Source: Chloroflexota bacterium (GTDB lineage Bacteria; Chloroflexota; Limnocylindria; QHBO01). From it: a stretch of DNA of 64,000 nt. The stretch's first letter is position 1. Each line of letters starts with the position of its first letter. Location of the stretch: positions 20,325 through 84,324 of the forward strand of contig JACDEL010000002.1 of the NCBI GenBank assembly GCA_013816405.1, read 5' to 3'. Positions 9,117 to 16,767 of the stretch are shown here, piece after piece. A program made the translations under genes and the position numbers. A model generated the notes under the pieces. The model was not told where the DNA came from, ran no database searches, and was given only the letters and a program-made list of their open reading frames with translations.

Positions 9117-10100
9117 TCAATTGCCCGATGGACTGGCCGATGCCAATGCGGCGTCGGCGACGATGCGCGTCCCCGACGTGCCCGCGAATGCCTGCTCCAG
9201 GTTGGCCGGCGAGGTGATCAGCACCTCGGACCCGCCTCGCTCCAGGAATGTGATCGCAGCTTCGACCTTGGGGCCCATGCTCCCCTTCGGGAACTCGCCC
9301 TCGGCCAGGTAGCTGCGCGCCTCGGTGACGGAGAGCCGGTCCAGGAAGCGCTGGTCCGGCTGCCGGAAATGAATGGCGACCCGCTCGACCCCCGTCGACA
9401 GGACGAGGAGCGGGATCCCGAGGCTGCTCGCCAGCATTGCCGATGCCAGGTCCTTGTCGATCACCGCCTCCACGCCCCGATAGCCCCCGGGCTCAACCTC
9501 GACGACCGGGATCCCGCCCCCGCCGGCGGCGATCACCACGAACCCGGACGAGACCAGGGTCCTGATCTGCTGCGCCTCCACGATCCGCAGCGGGTGGGGG
9601 GAGGGCACGATGCGCCGGTAGCCGCGGCCGGAGTCCTCGACCATCGCCCAGCCCTCGTGGCGGCGCTTGGCATCCGCCTCCTCGGCGTTGTAGGAAGGGC
9701 CAATCGGCTTGGTCGGCTCGCCGAAGGCGGGGTCCCTGGGGTCGACCACCACGTGCGTCAGGATGCAGGCCACCGTATCCGTCTGGCCAAGCCGGCCGAG
9801 CTCATTGAGGAGCGCATTGCCCAGGATGTGACCGATCCCGCCCTGTGAGTCGGCGACGCTCATGTCGAGCGAGAGGCGCGGGATCCCGGACGACTCCCCG
9901 ATCAGCTCGGAGCGGAGCAGGATGAAGCCGACCTGCGGGCCATTGCCGTGGGTGACGACGACCCGCCAACCATCGGCGACCAGGGCGGCGATGTGGCCGG
10001 CCGTATCGGTTGCATTTGCAAACTGCTCGGCGATCGACCCCTTCTGCCCGTCCAGGATCAGGGCGTTGCCGCCGATGGCGATGACCGCGCTGCGCTCCAT
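9117..10100 (-). CDS. arcC: Catabolic carbamate kinase
   Basis: A 327-residue carbamate kinase, converting carbamoyl phosphate plus ADP to ATP, CO2 and NH3. Family motifs are visible: IAIGGNAL at the N-terminus, THGNGPQVG, AAGGGGIPV and VIDKDLAS, and GSMGPKVEAA near the C-terminus. Length is normal. The ATG overlaps the stop of the upstream AllG-type gene by 1 nt (TGATG), indicating coupled synthesis. In this setting it would correspond to AllK of the E. coli allantoin pathway rather than the arginine deiminase enzyme, since no arcA or arcB is present. Confidence 0.95.
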   Translation of the reverse strand: MERSAVIAIGGNALILDGQKGSIAEQFANATDTAGHIAALVADGWRVVVTHGNGPQVGFILLRSELIGESSGIPRLSLDMSVADSQGGIGHILGNALLNELGRLGQTDTVACILTHVVVDPRDPAFGEPTKPIGPSYNAEEADAKRRHEGWAMVEDSGRGYRRIVPSPHPLRIVEAQQIRTLVSSGFVVIAAGGGGIPVVEVEPGGYRGVEAVIDKDLASAMLASSLGIPLLVLSTGVERVAIHFRQPDQRFLDRLSVTEARSYLAEGEFPKGSMGPKVEAAITFLERGGSEVLITSPANLEQAFAGTSGTRIVADAALASASPSGN

Positions 10101-11524
10101 CAGGTCGCTCCTGGCACGTGCAGCTGCGCGGCGAGGGCCCGCAGCGCGTCGGCGAAGCAGCTCAGCGGGGCACGGGCAATCCCGGCGCCGATCTGGCCCA
10201 CCCCGGGCAGCTTGTGGGCGATCCCGGTGTTGATCACCGGCTGGACGCCGCTCTCGACCACGCGACGCGCATCGATTCCGGTCGGCGAGCCCGCGAAACC
10301 GAGGGGTGGCAGAGCGAAGGCAGGGTTCCGCTCGAGCGTGATGCGATACATCTCACGCGTGTAGTTGAGGGCATCGGCAGCCGTGCCCCCCACGAAGCGG
10401 ACGATCGCGGGGGCGGCCGCCATGGCGAAACCGCCGATTCCACAGGTCTCAGTGATGGCGCTGTCGCCGAGGTCGGGGTTCGCGTCCTCCGGCCCATAGC
10501 CGGGGAAGTAGAGGCCGTCAGGGACCCCGACCGGTGCGGTGTACCAGGCGTTGCCGGTCCCCGACAGACGGACCCCGAAGTCCACGCCGTTGCGGCTCAT
10601 GGCGGTCACGACGGTCGAGCCGGGGACCCCGTGCGCGGCATCCAGCGAGGCCTTGCAGGCGGCCATCGACAGGTTGAGGAAGAAATGGTCGTTGCCGCGC
10701 AGGAAGTCGAGGGCGGCCACGGCGTCAACTTCGCGGGCGGTACGCACCAGCGTGGGTGCGAGGCTGCGGACCAGGAGCGAGGTGGCGGCCACGTTGCGGT
10801 TGTGGCCCTCGTCGCCCATCTGCAGCGCCTGGCCAGTGATGCTCTTTAGGTCGATCGGGCCCGTCGCTTCCAGCGCTCGGCTGAGGGTCGGCCCGAAGGC
10901 GTCACGGAACCAGCGCAGCCGCTCGAGCACCGAATCATCGTAGGCACCGAAGCGCAGGACCTTGCCGAGCCCCTCGTTCAGCGTGGCGAAGGACCGGTTG
11001 CCGGCCGTCGTGTTCTCGACCACCACCACCGGCATCGAGGGTGACACGACCCCGGCCATGGGACCGACGGCCCCGTGGTGATGGCATGCGTCGAAGGCGA
11101 TCTCGTTGCCCACAGCCAGGCGCTCGGCCTCCTCGGGGGTCGAGGCCCAGCCTTCGAACAGCAAGGCGCCGATGATCGCGCCGCGCATCGGCCCGCACAT
11201 CCGTTCCCAACTGATCGGCGGCCCGGAGTGCAGGAGCATCCGGCCCTGCAGACCCGGGATGGCATCTCCTGCGGGCTGCACGTCGATCAGGAATGGGCTG
11301 GCGCCGAGGAGCCGATCGAGCGCTGTCCGATTAGCCGTGGCCACCGCGGCGCCGATCGCGTCGTCCGGATCGTCCTCGAGGCGGGCCACCAGCATGCCCA
11401 GCTCCGCGTCGGCTCCGGCCGGCGGACGCCAGTCGAGGTTCAGGACGGCCGCGCCTGCCGCGGAGATCGGCTCGGCGAAGCCGGCAAGCCCGATGTTCAA
11501 TGCCCGGACGCCATTGGCCAGCAT
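10100..11524 (-). CDS. allG: DUF1116 protein, AllG/YlbE-type oxamate carbamoyltransferase subunit
   Basis: A 474-residue DUF1116 protein, the family of E. coli YlbE, assigned as AllG of the oxamate carbamoyltransferase AllFGH. Conserved stretches include HHHGAVGPMAGVVSPSMP, VENTTAGNRSF, MGDEGHNRN and GSPTGIDARRV. The enzyme complex phosphorolyses oxalurate to oxamate and carbamoyl phosphate. The ATG at 11524 overlaps the FdrA-type stop by 1 nt; a longer upstream reading lies inside that gene and was rejected. The operon order AllH, AllF, AllG, kinase supports the call. Family confidence is high; substrate identity is inferred from E. coli. Confidence 0.88.
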   Translation of the reverse strand: MLANGVRALNIGLAGFAEPISAAGAAVLNLDWRPPAGADAELGMLVARLEDDPDDAIGAAVATANRTALDRLLGASPFLIDVQPAGDAIPGLQGRMLLHSGPPISWERMCGPMRGAIIGALLFEGWASTPEEAERLAVGNEIAFDACHHHGAVGPMAGVVSPSMPVVVVENTTAGNRSFATLNEGLGKVLRFGAYDDSVLERLRWFRDAFGPTLSRALEATGPIDLKSITGQALQMGDEGHNRNVAATSLLVRSLAPTLVRTAREVDAVAALDFLRGNDHFFLNLSMAACKASLDAAHGVPGSTVVTAMSRNGVDFGVRLSGTGNAWYTAPVGVPDGLYFPGYGPEDANPDLGDSAITETCGIGGFAMAAAPAIVRFVGGTAADALNYTREMYRITLERNPAFALPPLGFAGSPTGIDARRVVESGVQPVINTGIAHKLPGVGQIGAGIARAPLSCFADALRALAAQLHVPGAT

Positions 11525-13041
11525 CAGGCGGGCACCCCGCGCATTGCGGTGTGCTGCACGACGAGGCCGGCCAGGCGCGCGGCCCGCGCGTTGCTGGCGA
11601 CGAGACGCACCCCGGCGTCGGCCAGGATGGCGCGCTGCCCGACGAAGCCCTGGAGATCGTGTACCGTGCCGCACAGCGAGGCCACAACCGCCAGGCCGCG
11701 GCCGTCACGTCTTGCCGCCTCGCGGGCGGCCTCGATGGCAGGGATCAACGCGCCGGCAGGATCCGGGTGCGACGCGTATCCGAGGACGATGTCGAGCAGG
11801 ATCACCGCCACCCGGGAATCGCCGCCCGCCTCCTCGATCTTCTCGCTGCGCAGCCGCGGATCGATCATCGGATGGGGCCGACCAACGGTGTACTCGTCGT
11901 CGCCGAGGTCGATGATCTGCTGCGCCCCGGCGACCTCGGCGCCGAGAAGCCCTTTCAGCACAACCTTGGCCTCGCTCGCCAGCGAGCCGCCGGAGTAGAG
12001 GCCCGCGATCCGGTCCTGGCCGGGCACGAGACCGGCGGCCAGCTCGGCTGGGTTGCCGTGGCCATCCTCGAGCGGCGGCAGCGGACTGCCCAGGATCAGC
12101 CCCGCGGCCACCTGGGCCGCCTCCTCGAAGGTCGTGCCCGCGTGCGCGCCGGATGCGCGGATCGCCTCCGCATCCCCGCCCAGGAAGTTGACGACGACCG
12201 GCTTGGTGGCAGTCGAGGCCGCGGCGAGTACCTTCGCGGCGACCGAGGGCGCCGGCGGCTTGGAGACCAGCACCACCACCTCTGTTCCCTGATCAGCCAC
12301 CAGGCGCTCGAGGGCTGCCAGCATCATCAGGCCTCCGACCTCCTCGTGCAGGTCGCGACCACCGACCCCGATGGCCTGCGATACGCCCGCCCCGAATGCA
12401 TCGAGCAGACAGGTGACCTGCTGCAGGCCGGTGCCACTCGCGCCGACGAGCCCGACCCCGCCGCGCCGGACCTCGTTGGCAAAGCCCAGGGGCACGCCGT
12501 CCAGGATGGCAGTCCCGCAATCAGGCCCCATCACCAGCAACCCCTTGAGAACGCCCAGCTGCTTGAGCTCGATCTCATCCTCGATCGAGACGTTGTCGCT
12601 GAACAGGAAGACATGCAGTCCCCGTTTCAGGGCCTTCATCGCCTCGGCAGTCGCGTATGTGCCGGGAGTTGAGATGAGGGCGACGTTCGCACCCGGAAGA
12701 TCGGCGAGGGCTTCGGAGATCGTTGTGGGCACGAAACGCTGCCCTTCCCCCGCTGCCTCCGCAGCCGCGCCGCGCATCAGGGTCGCAGCGCGCTCGAACG
12801 CAGCGTCAGCAGCGGTGTCGTCGTCGGCCGCCAGGGCCACCGCCATGTCGTTCGGGCCCGCCGTAGGATCGAGGCCCTCGCTCAGGCCGGCCTCGGCGAC
12901 GATCGCCAGGTTGGCGGGAGTGCACATCACCAGGCCGGCACGGATGACGCCGGGGAACCGCTCGACCTCGGCGGCGATGCGCATCAGCTCCACCGAGTCT
13001 CGATAGGCGTTGCGGAAGACCCGCTGCCGGACGACGCTCAC
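11524..13041 (-). CDS. fdrA: FdrA/AllF-type acyl-CoA-synthetase-like subunit
   Basis: A 505-residue FdrA-family protein, related to succinyl-CoA synthetase alpha/beta chains and assigned as the AllF subunit of oxamate carbamoyltransferase. Visible motifs are VALISTPGTYA, LLVMGPDCGTAI, LVGASGTGLQQVT (nucleotide- or CoA-binding glycine loop), VGGRDLHEEVGG and DPAGALIPA. Length is typical of FdrA. The ATG overlaps the preceding AllH-type gene by 4 nt and the stop overlaps the AllG-type ATG by 1 nt, so the three subunits are made in sequence. Confidence 0.9.
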   Translation of the reverse strand: MSVVRQRVFRNAYRDSVELMRIAAEVERFPGVIRAGLVMCTPANLAIVAEAGLSEGLDPTAGPNDMAVALAADDDTAADAAFERAATLMRGAAAEAAGEGQRFVPTTISEALADLPGANVALISTPGTYATAEAMKALKRGLHVFLFSDNVSIEDEIELKQLGVLKGLLVMGPDCGTAILDGVPLGFANEVRRGGVGLVGASGTGLQQVTCLLDAFGAGVSQAIGVGGRDLHEEVGGLMMLAALERLVADQGTEVVVLVSKPPAPSVAAKVLAAASTATKPVVVNFLGGDAEAIRASGAHAGTTFEEAAQVAAGLILGSPLPPLEDGHGNPAELAAGLVPGQDRIAGLYSGGSLASEAKVVLKGLLGAEVAGAQQIIDLGDDEYTVGRPHPMIDPRLRSEKIEEAGGDSRVAVILLDIVLGYASHPDPAGALIPAIEAAREAARRDGRGLAVVASLCGTVHDLQGFVGQRAILADAGVRLVASNARAARLAGLVVQHTAMRGVPA

Positions 13042-14018
13042 GTGGCCACGTTGCCTTCATCGCCGCACGCCCGGAGCCGGCCGGCCACGCCCGGAGCGGA
13101 TGACTGGATGCCGACCAAAAGGCCCACCAGCAGGTCCGCTCCTGACGTGGCACCCCACGCCATCGCCGCCGTCACCGCACGGCCCAATTCCGCCTCGGGC
13201 CCGGTGAGGACTGCCACCGCCGCGGCATGAACATGCTCGGAGAATTCGAGTCGACCAGCGTGGAGGAGGTAGCTCTCTGCGACCGAGGTCGTCGATCCCC
13301 TGGCGTTCCGCGCCACTCCGGCTGCGAAGACTGGAGCCAGTGGATGGTCGGTGACGGCCAGGCCCGCCGCGAGGCCCACCAGCAGGTCGTCACCCGACGG
13401 CGTGGCACCGGGGCCGAGCCCGATCAGCGGGAGGGCGGCGGAGATGGCGCGCTCGTCTTGTCCCTCGGCCAGGGCTTCCACGACCTTGGCGAGCGATCTG
13501 GCCGAAGCTCGTCCCAGCGATCCGACGCTCGTACGACCATCCATGAGCCCCACCAGCAAAGGTCCCAGTCCGACTGGGGGCGCCTGTTCGGCAGCGAGTT
13601 TCAGGGCCTGCTCGGCGCGCTCGCTCCGCCCGGCCATGGTCAGCCCACGGACCACTGGCATCGCGGGTGACCAGCTGGCGGCTGCGGCCAGGAAGACGAC
13701 CATCGAGGCCCCGGGCACGCGGAGCGCGGTGCCGTCGCACTGGGCTCGCATCCCGAGGACCAGGCCGATCTGGTCGAAGGCGATCGGCGGATCCACCAGG
13801 ATCCCGTTCGGGACGCCTCCCATCCCCTCATGCGCCACGGTCAGCAGGCCTTCGCCCCACCGGATGTTGACGACCGATCGATAGACACCCTCGATGGTCC
13901 CCTCGCCACCCGGCATTCGCAGGCGGCTTCCAATGGACTGACTGATCCGGGTTGCGGCGAATCGTCGCAGCGGGAACGCCCCTGCTGCGGCCGTGGTCAT
14001 CGGCTCGGGAGCCTTCAT
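13038..14018 (-). CDS. allH: DUF2877 protein, AllH/YlbF-type subunit
   Basis: A 326-residue DUF2877 protein, the family of E. coli YlbF (AllH), the third part of oxamate carbamoyltransferase. The hallmark GLGPGATPSGDDLLVGLAAG lies at about 221-240, and a related GATSGADLLVGLLVG is near the C-terminus. It is the first gene of the minus-strand operon and faces the PucR regulator across an 89-nt intergenic region holding an inverted repeat. The ATG at 14018 has CGGAGG-like bases near the start on the minus strand; the ATG six codons inside is an alternative. Confidence 0.85.
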   Translation of the reverse strand: MKAPEPMTTAAAGAFPLRRFAATRISQSIGSRLRMPGGEGTIEGVYRSVVNIRWGEGLLTVAHEGMGGVPNGILVDPPIAFDQIGLVLGMRAQCDGTALRVPGASMVVFLAAAASWSPAMPVVRGLTMAGRSERAEQALKLAAEQAPPVGLGPLLVGLMDGRTSVGSLGRASARSLAKVVEALAEGQDERAISAALPLIGLGPGATPSGDDLLVGLAAGLAVTDHPLAPVFAAGVARNARGSTTSVAESYLLHAGRLEFSEHVHAAAVAVLTGPEAELGRAVTAAMAWGATSGADLLVGLLVGIQSSAPGVAGRLRACGDEGNVAT

Positions 14019-14066
14019 CGGAGGGCCATGCTAGGGTCACCGCGCAGCCCAGTCATTGGCAATCTG

Positions 14067-14103
14067 TGTCACTCACGGCCCCTTGGCCTGTGAGAATATG
14101 ACA
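14067..14103. promoter_or_regulatory. Inverted repeat in the PucR/allH divergent promoter region
   Basis: CTCAC-GGCC at 14072-14080 mirrors GGCC-T-GTGAG at 14085-14094 across a 4-nt centre. TGTCA (14067-14071) and TGACA (14099-14103) extend the symmetry at unequal spacing. The site lies between the divergent starts of the catabolic operon (14018) and the PucR gene (14108), directly over the latter's likely ribosome and promoter region. It is a candidate PucR operator or autoregulatory site; no factor can be assigned from sequence. Confidence 0.45.
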
Positions 14104-14107
14104 GGCG

Positions 14108-15691
14108 ATGCGTGACTCCTCCATCACCCTTCGTCGGGCCCTCGACCTGCCCCCCCTGCAACACGCCCGCGTCCTGGCGGGGAACGCCGGGATCGAGCAC
14201 CGAGTGCGCCACGTCAACGTGATGGAAGTACCCGACATCCTGCCGTGGGTGCAACCCGACGAGCTGCTGTTGACGACGGCATACCCCCTCCGCGACGACC
14301 ACGCGGCCCTGGGAACGCTCGTCCCCGAGCTTGCCGCCAAGGGCCTCGCCGGCATCGCGATCAAGCCCGATCGCTACCTCGGGAAGGTCCCGACGGCAAT
14401 GCTCATCGCCGCCGACGCCTGCAGCTTTCCCCTGATCGAGCTGCCGCCCGAGAGCAGCTTCAACGAGATCATCAGCGCGGTGCTGAGCGTGATCCTCAAC
14501 GAGCAGTCGCTGCGCCTGCAGCGCGCCGCCGAGATCCACGACCGATTCACACAGATCGTGCTGGGCGGTGGCGGGCTGCGCGAGATCGCCATGACCCTGG
14601 CCCAACTCGTCGAGCGGCAGGTGCTGATCGTGGATCAGCATGGCGAGGTACTCACCGGGTCGGGAGAGCTCGACATCGAACGGCTCACCGACGAAGTGAT
14701 GATGGCGGCACACGGGGACGGCGCGGAAGCCGGGCGATGGGTGTCCGTCAAGATCGGCGGCAGGGAGGCCACCTTGCAACCGATCATGGTCGACGGCGAG
14801 CCCTACGGCGCGATCGCGGCTCTCGCGCCGGCCGAGACGATGAGCACCGATGATCTGGAGGCCCTCCAGTTCGCGGCCACCGTGGCGGCGCTGCGTCAGG
14901 TGCAGGCTCGCGCCCTGGTCGAGGGCGACCGGCGCTTTCAGGCCGTGTGCCTGGAGGAGCTGGTGAGCGGTCATCTCACCGACCGGAGCGTCCTCTCCGA
15001 GCGCGCCGAGGCCTTCGGCTGGGACCTGTCGCTCCCCCGCGCCGTCCTTCTGGCGCAGGCCGGATCGTCGAGCGGTGGGGATGCCGACACCGTGCGGTCA
15101 TTGGCCGACGCAGCACGGGTGGCCCTTGGCGGTGCCGCGATCGTCTGGGAGCGGAGCACCCAGGCCGCCGCCCTTGTGGCCCCGAGAGGGGCCGATCCGG
15201 CGGCGCTGCTGGACGCCGCCGACAGCCTTCGGCGAGAGGCAGCCCGCCGCCTGCCGACGATGCCGGTCAGCATCGGCATCGGTCGGGTTCGGGGTGACCC
15301 GCTCGAGCTGCGAGAGAGTCACGCCGAGGCGCGTCGCGCGCTCGAGGTCGGTCGTTGGCGCAGCCCCGGCGAGGTCGTGACCTTCGAGAGGATGGGGCTG
15401 GACCGGCTGTTGGCTAGCGTCTCCGCCCCCGAGCTCTCCGCCTTCCGCCACACGATGATCGAGCCGCTCGCCGCCTACGATCGGGCCCATCGGTCGAACC
15501 TGCTCGACACCCTCGAGGCGTACGTCGCGACCCGCAATGCAGCCGAGGCGGCACGCCGCCTGTACGTCCACTACAACACGGTGCGCAGCCGGCTGGCGCG
15601 CATCGAGGAGCTCATCGGACCGTTCCTGGCCGACACCGAGCGCCTGACCGGCCTCGCGGTCGCGCTGCATATCCATCGCCGCGGGCACTGA
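14108..15691 (+). CDS. PucR-family purine-catabolism transcriptional regulator
   Basis: A 527-residue PucR-type activator. The N-terminal PucR domain (about 10-125) begins LRRALDLPPLQHARVLAG. A central region of about 130-380 includes GAF/GGDEF-like sequence, and the C-terminal HTH_30 domain (about 460-520) ends with LYVHYNTVRSRLARIEEL. Family members sense purine breakdown products and activate ureide genes. It is divergent from the allH-fdrA-allG-arcC-hydrolase-permease operon, which it most likely controls, and is followed in the same direction by pyrB. The start is the only ATG close to the conserved domain. Confidence 0.92.
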   Translation: MRDSSITLRRALDLPPLQHARVLAGNAGIEHRVRHVNVMEVPDILPWVQPDELLLTTAYPLRDDHAALGTLVPELAAKGLAGIAIKPDRYLGKVPTAMLIAADACSFPLIELPPESSFNEIISAVLSVILNEQSLRLQRAAEIHDRFTQIVLGGGGLREIAMTLAQLVERQVLIVDQHGEVLTGSGELDIERLTDEVMMAAHGDGAEAGRWVSVKIGGREATLQPIMVDGEPYGAIAALAPAETMSTDDLEALQFAATVAALRQVQARALVEGDRRFQAVCLEELVSGHLTDRSVLSERAEAFGWDLSLPRAVLLAQAGSSSGGDADTVRSLADAARVALGGAAIVWERSTQAAALVAPRGADPAALLDAADSLRREAARRLPTMPVSIGIGRVRGDPLELRESHAEARRALEVGRWRSPGEVVTFERMGLDRLLASVSAPELSAFRHTMIEPLAAYDRAHRSNLLDTLEAYVATRNAAEAARRLYVHYNTVRSRLARIEELIGPFLADTERLTGLAVALHIHRRGH

Positions 15692-15706
15692 GAGTAGCGC
15701 CGTGGC

Positions 15707-15712
15707 TATACT
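15707..15712 (+). promoter_or_regulatory. Candidate -10 box for pyrB-pyrC
   Basis: TATACT sits 51 nt upstream of the pyrB ATG and just before the PyrR-type hairpin, giving a predicted leader of about 45 nt. No good -35 hexamer is seen at 17-nt spacing, so this is a tentative call. Confidence 0.35.
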
Positions 15713-15721
15713 GCCTGAAAC

Positions 15722-15755
15722 CCTTTAAGGACGGTCCTGAGAGGCCGCCAAGGAG
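15722..15755 (+). promoter_or_regulatory. PyrR-binding RNA hairpin covering the pyrB ribosome binding site
   Basis: The leader contains GGTCCTGAGAGGCC (15733-15746), which matches the known PyrR recognition loop consensus ARUCCNGNGAGGYU. GGUC (15733-15736) can pair with GGCC (15743-15746) around a CUGAGA loop. A lower stem CCUU (15722-15725) can pair with AAGG (15750-15753), which is part of the AAGGAG Shine-Dalgarno sequence (15750-15755) 7 nt before the ATG. PyrR bound to UMP would thus block ribosome access. No terminator is visible, so control is predicted to be translational, as in some actinobacteria. Confidence 0.78.
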
Positions 15756-15762
15756 CGATCGG

Positions 15763-16767
15763 ATGCTTGACGTCGCGAACGGTGACACCACTCGCCATCG
15801 GCCCATTGCCGGTGGCGTTGTCGTGTCCCGGCCCGATCCCGACGTACCCCCTGCGACCGCCTGGCCGCATCGGCACCTGCTCGACGTCGATCAGCTCACC
15901 CGCGGTGAGATGGAGGCCTGCCTCGACCTTGCCGTCGAGATGCGCGAGCGGCGCCTGCGGCGCGAGACCCTCGACCTGCTGCGCGGCGAGGTGGTCGGGC
16001 TGGCCTTCTGCGAGCCATCGACCCGGACGCGCGTCAGCTTCGAGCTGGCCGCTGAGGCGCTCGGGGCGCAGGTGGTCGAGCTCCCCATCGACGTCAGCAG
16101 CGTCACGAAGGGCGAGTCGTTGGTCGACACGCTGCGCACGCTCGAGCGTACCGGCGTGACGACCGTAATTCTGCGGCATTCGATGAGCGGTGCTCCCTAC
16201 CTTGCCGCGCGGAGTGTGCCGGTCCGGATCGTGAATGCCGGGGACGGGTCGCACGCTCACCCGACGCAGGCTCTGTTGGATGCCCTGACCCTGTGTGATG
16301 CCCTCGGATCACTCGAAGGCAGGAAGATCGCGATCGTGGGCGATATCGGTCATTCGCGGGTTGCCCGCTCGAACATCCACGCGCTGACAGCGCTGGGGGC
16401 GTCGGTCTGCCTGGCGGGACCTCCGGCCTGGGTGCGGGGCTTCGAAGCCTGGCCGGGCGTCACGGTCGCCGACCGCCTCCAGGACGCGCTTGCCGGTGCC
16501 GATGCGGTCATGACGCTCCGCATCCAGCTCGAGCGCGAGGCTGGCGGCGGCGTTCCTTCACTGCGCGAGTACACCGCCCGCTGGGGCCTGGATGCGGAGC
16601 GCCTTGCGGTCGCCCAGACTGGCGCTCCGGTGCTGCACCCCGGCCCGACCAACGAAGGAGTCGAGATCACAGCCGACCTGGCAGCCAGCGAGCGAAGCTT
16701 GATCGGTGCGCAGGTGGTGAACGGCGTGGCGATGCGAATGGCAGTGCTGGCGCTCCTCACCCAATGA
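15763..16767 (+). CDS. pyrB: Aspartate carbamoyltransferase catalytic chain
   Basis: A 334-residue carbamoyltransferase that joins carbamoyl phosphate and aspartate in pyrimidine synthesis. The carbamoyl phosphate loop STRTR lies at 86-90, and SVTKGESLVDT and HPTQALLDALTL are intact. ALLTQ-type ends are normal for the family. The first ~30 residues are an extension with no recognised motif. AAGGAG is 7 nt upstream of the ATG, inside a PyrR-type hairpin. Its stop overlaps pyrC by 4 nt. No pyrI regulatory chain is nearby. Confidence 0.95.
   Translation: MLDVANGDTTRHRPIAGGVVVSRPDPDVPPATAWPHRHLLDVDQLTRGEMEACLDLAVEMRERRLRRETLDLLRGEVVGLAFCEPSTRTRVSFELAAEALGAQVVELPIDVSSVTKGESLVDTLRTLERTGVTTVILRHSMSGAPYLAARSVPVRIVNAGDGSHAHPTQALLDALTLCDALGSLEGRKIAIVGDIGHSRVARSNIHALTALGASVCLAGPPAWVRGFEAWPGVTVADRLQDALAGADAVMTLRIQLEREAGGGVPSLREYTARWGLDAERLAVAQTGAPVLHPGPTNEGVEITADLAASERSLIGAQVVNGVAMRMAVLALLTQ

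Noticed and set aside
9117-10100. Carbamate kinase as part of an arginine deiminase pathway
   Set aside because: No arcA, catabolic ornithine carbamoyltransferase or arginine/ornithine exchanger is present; neighbours are the AllFGH-type subunits.
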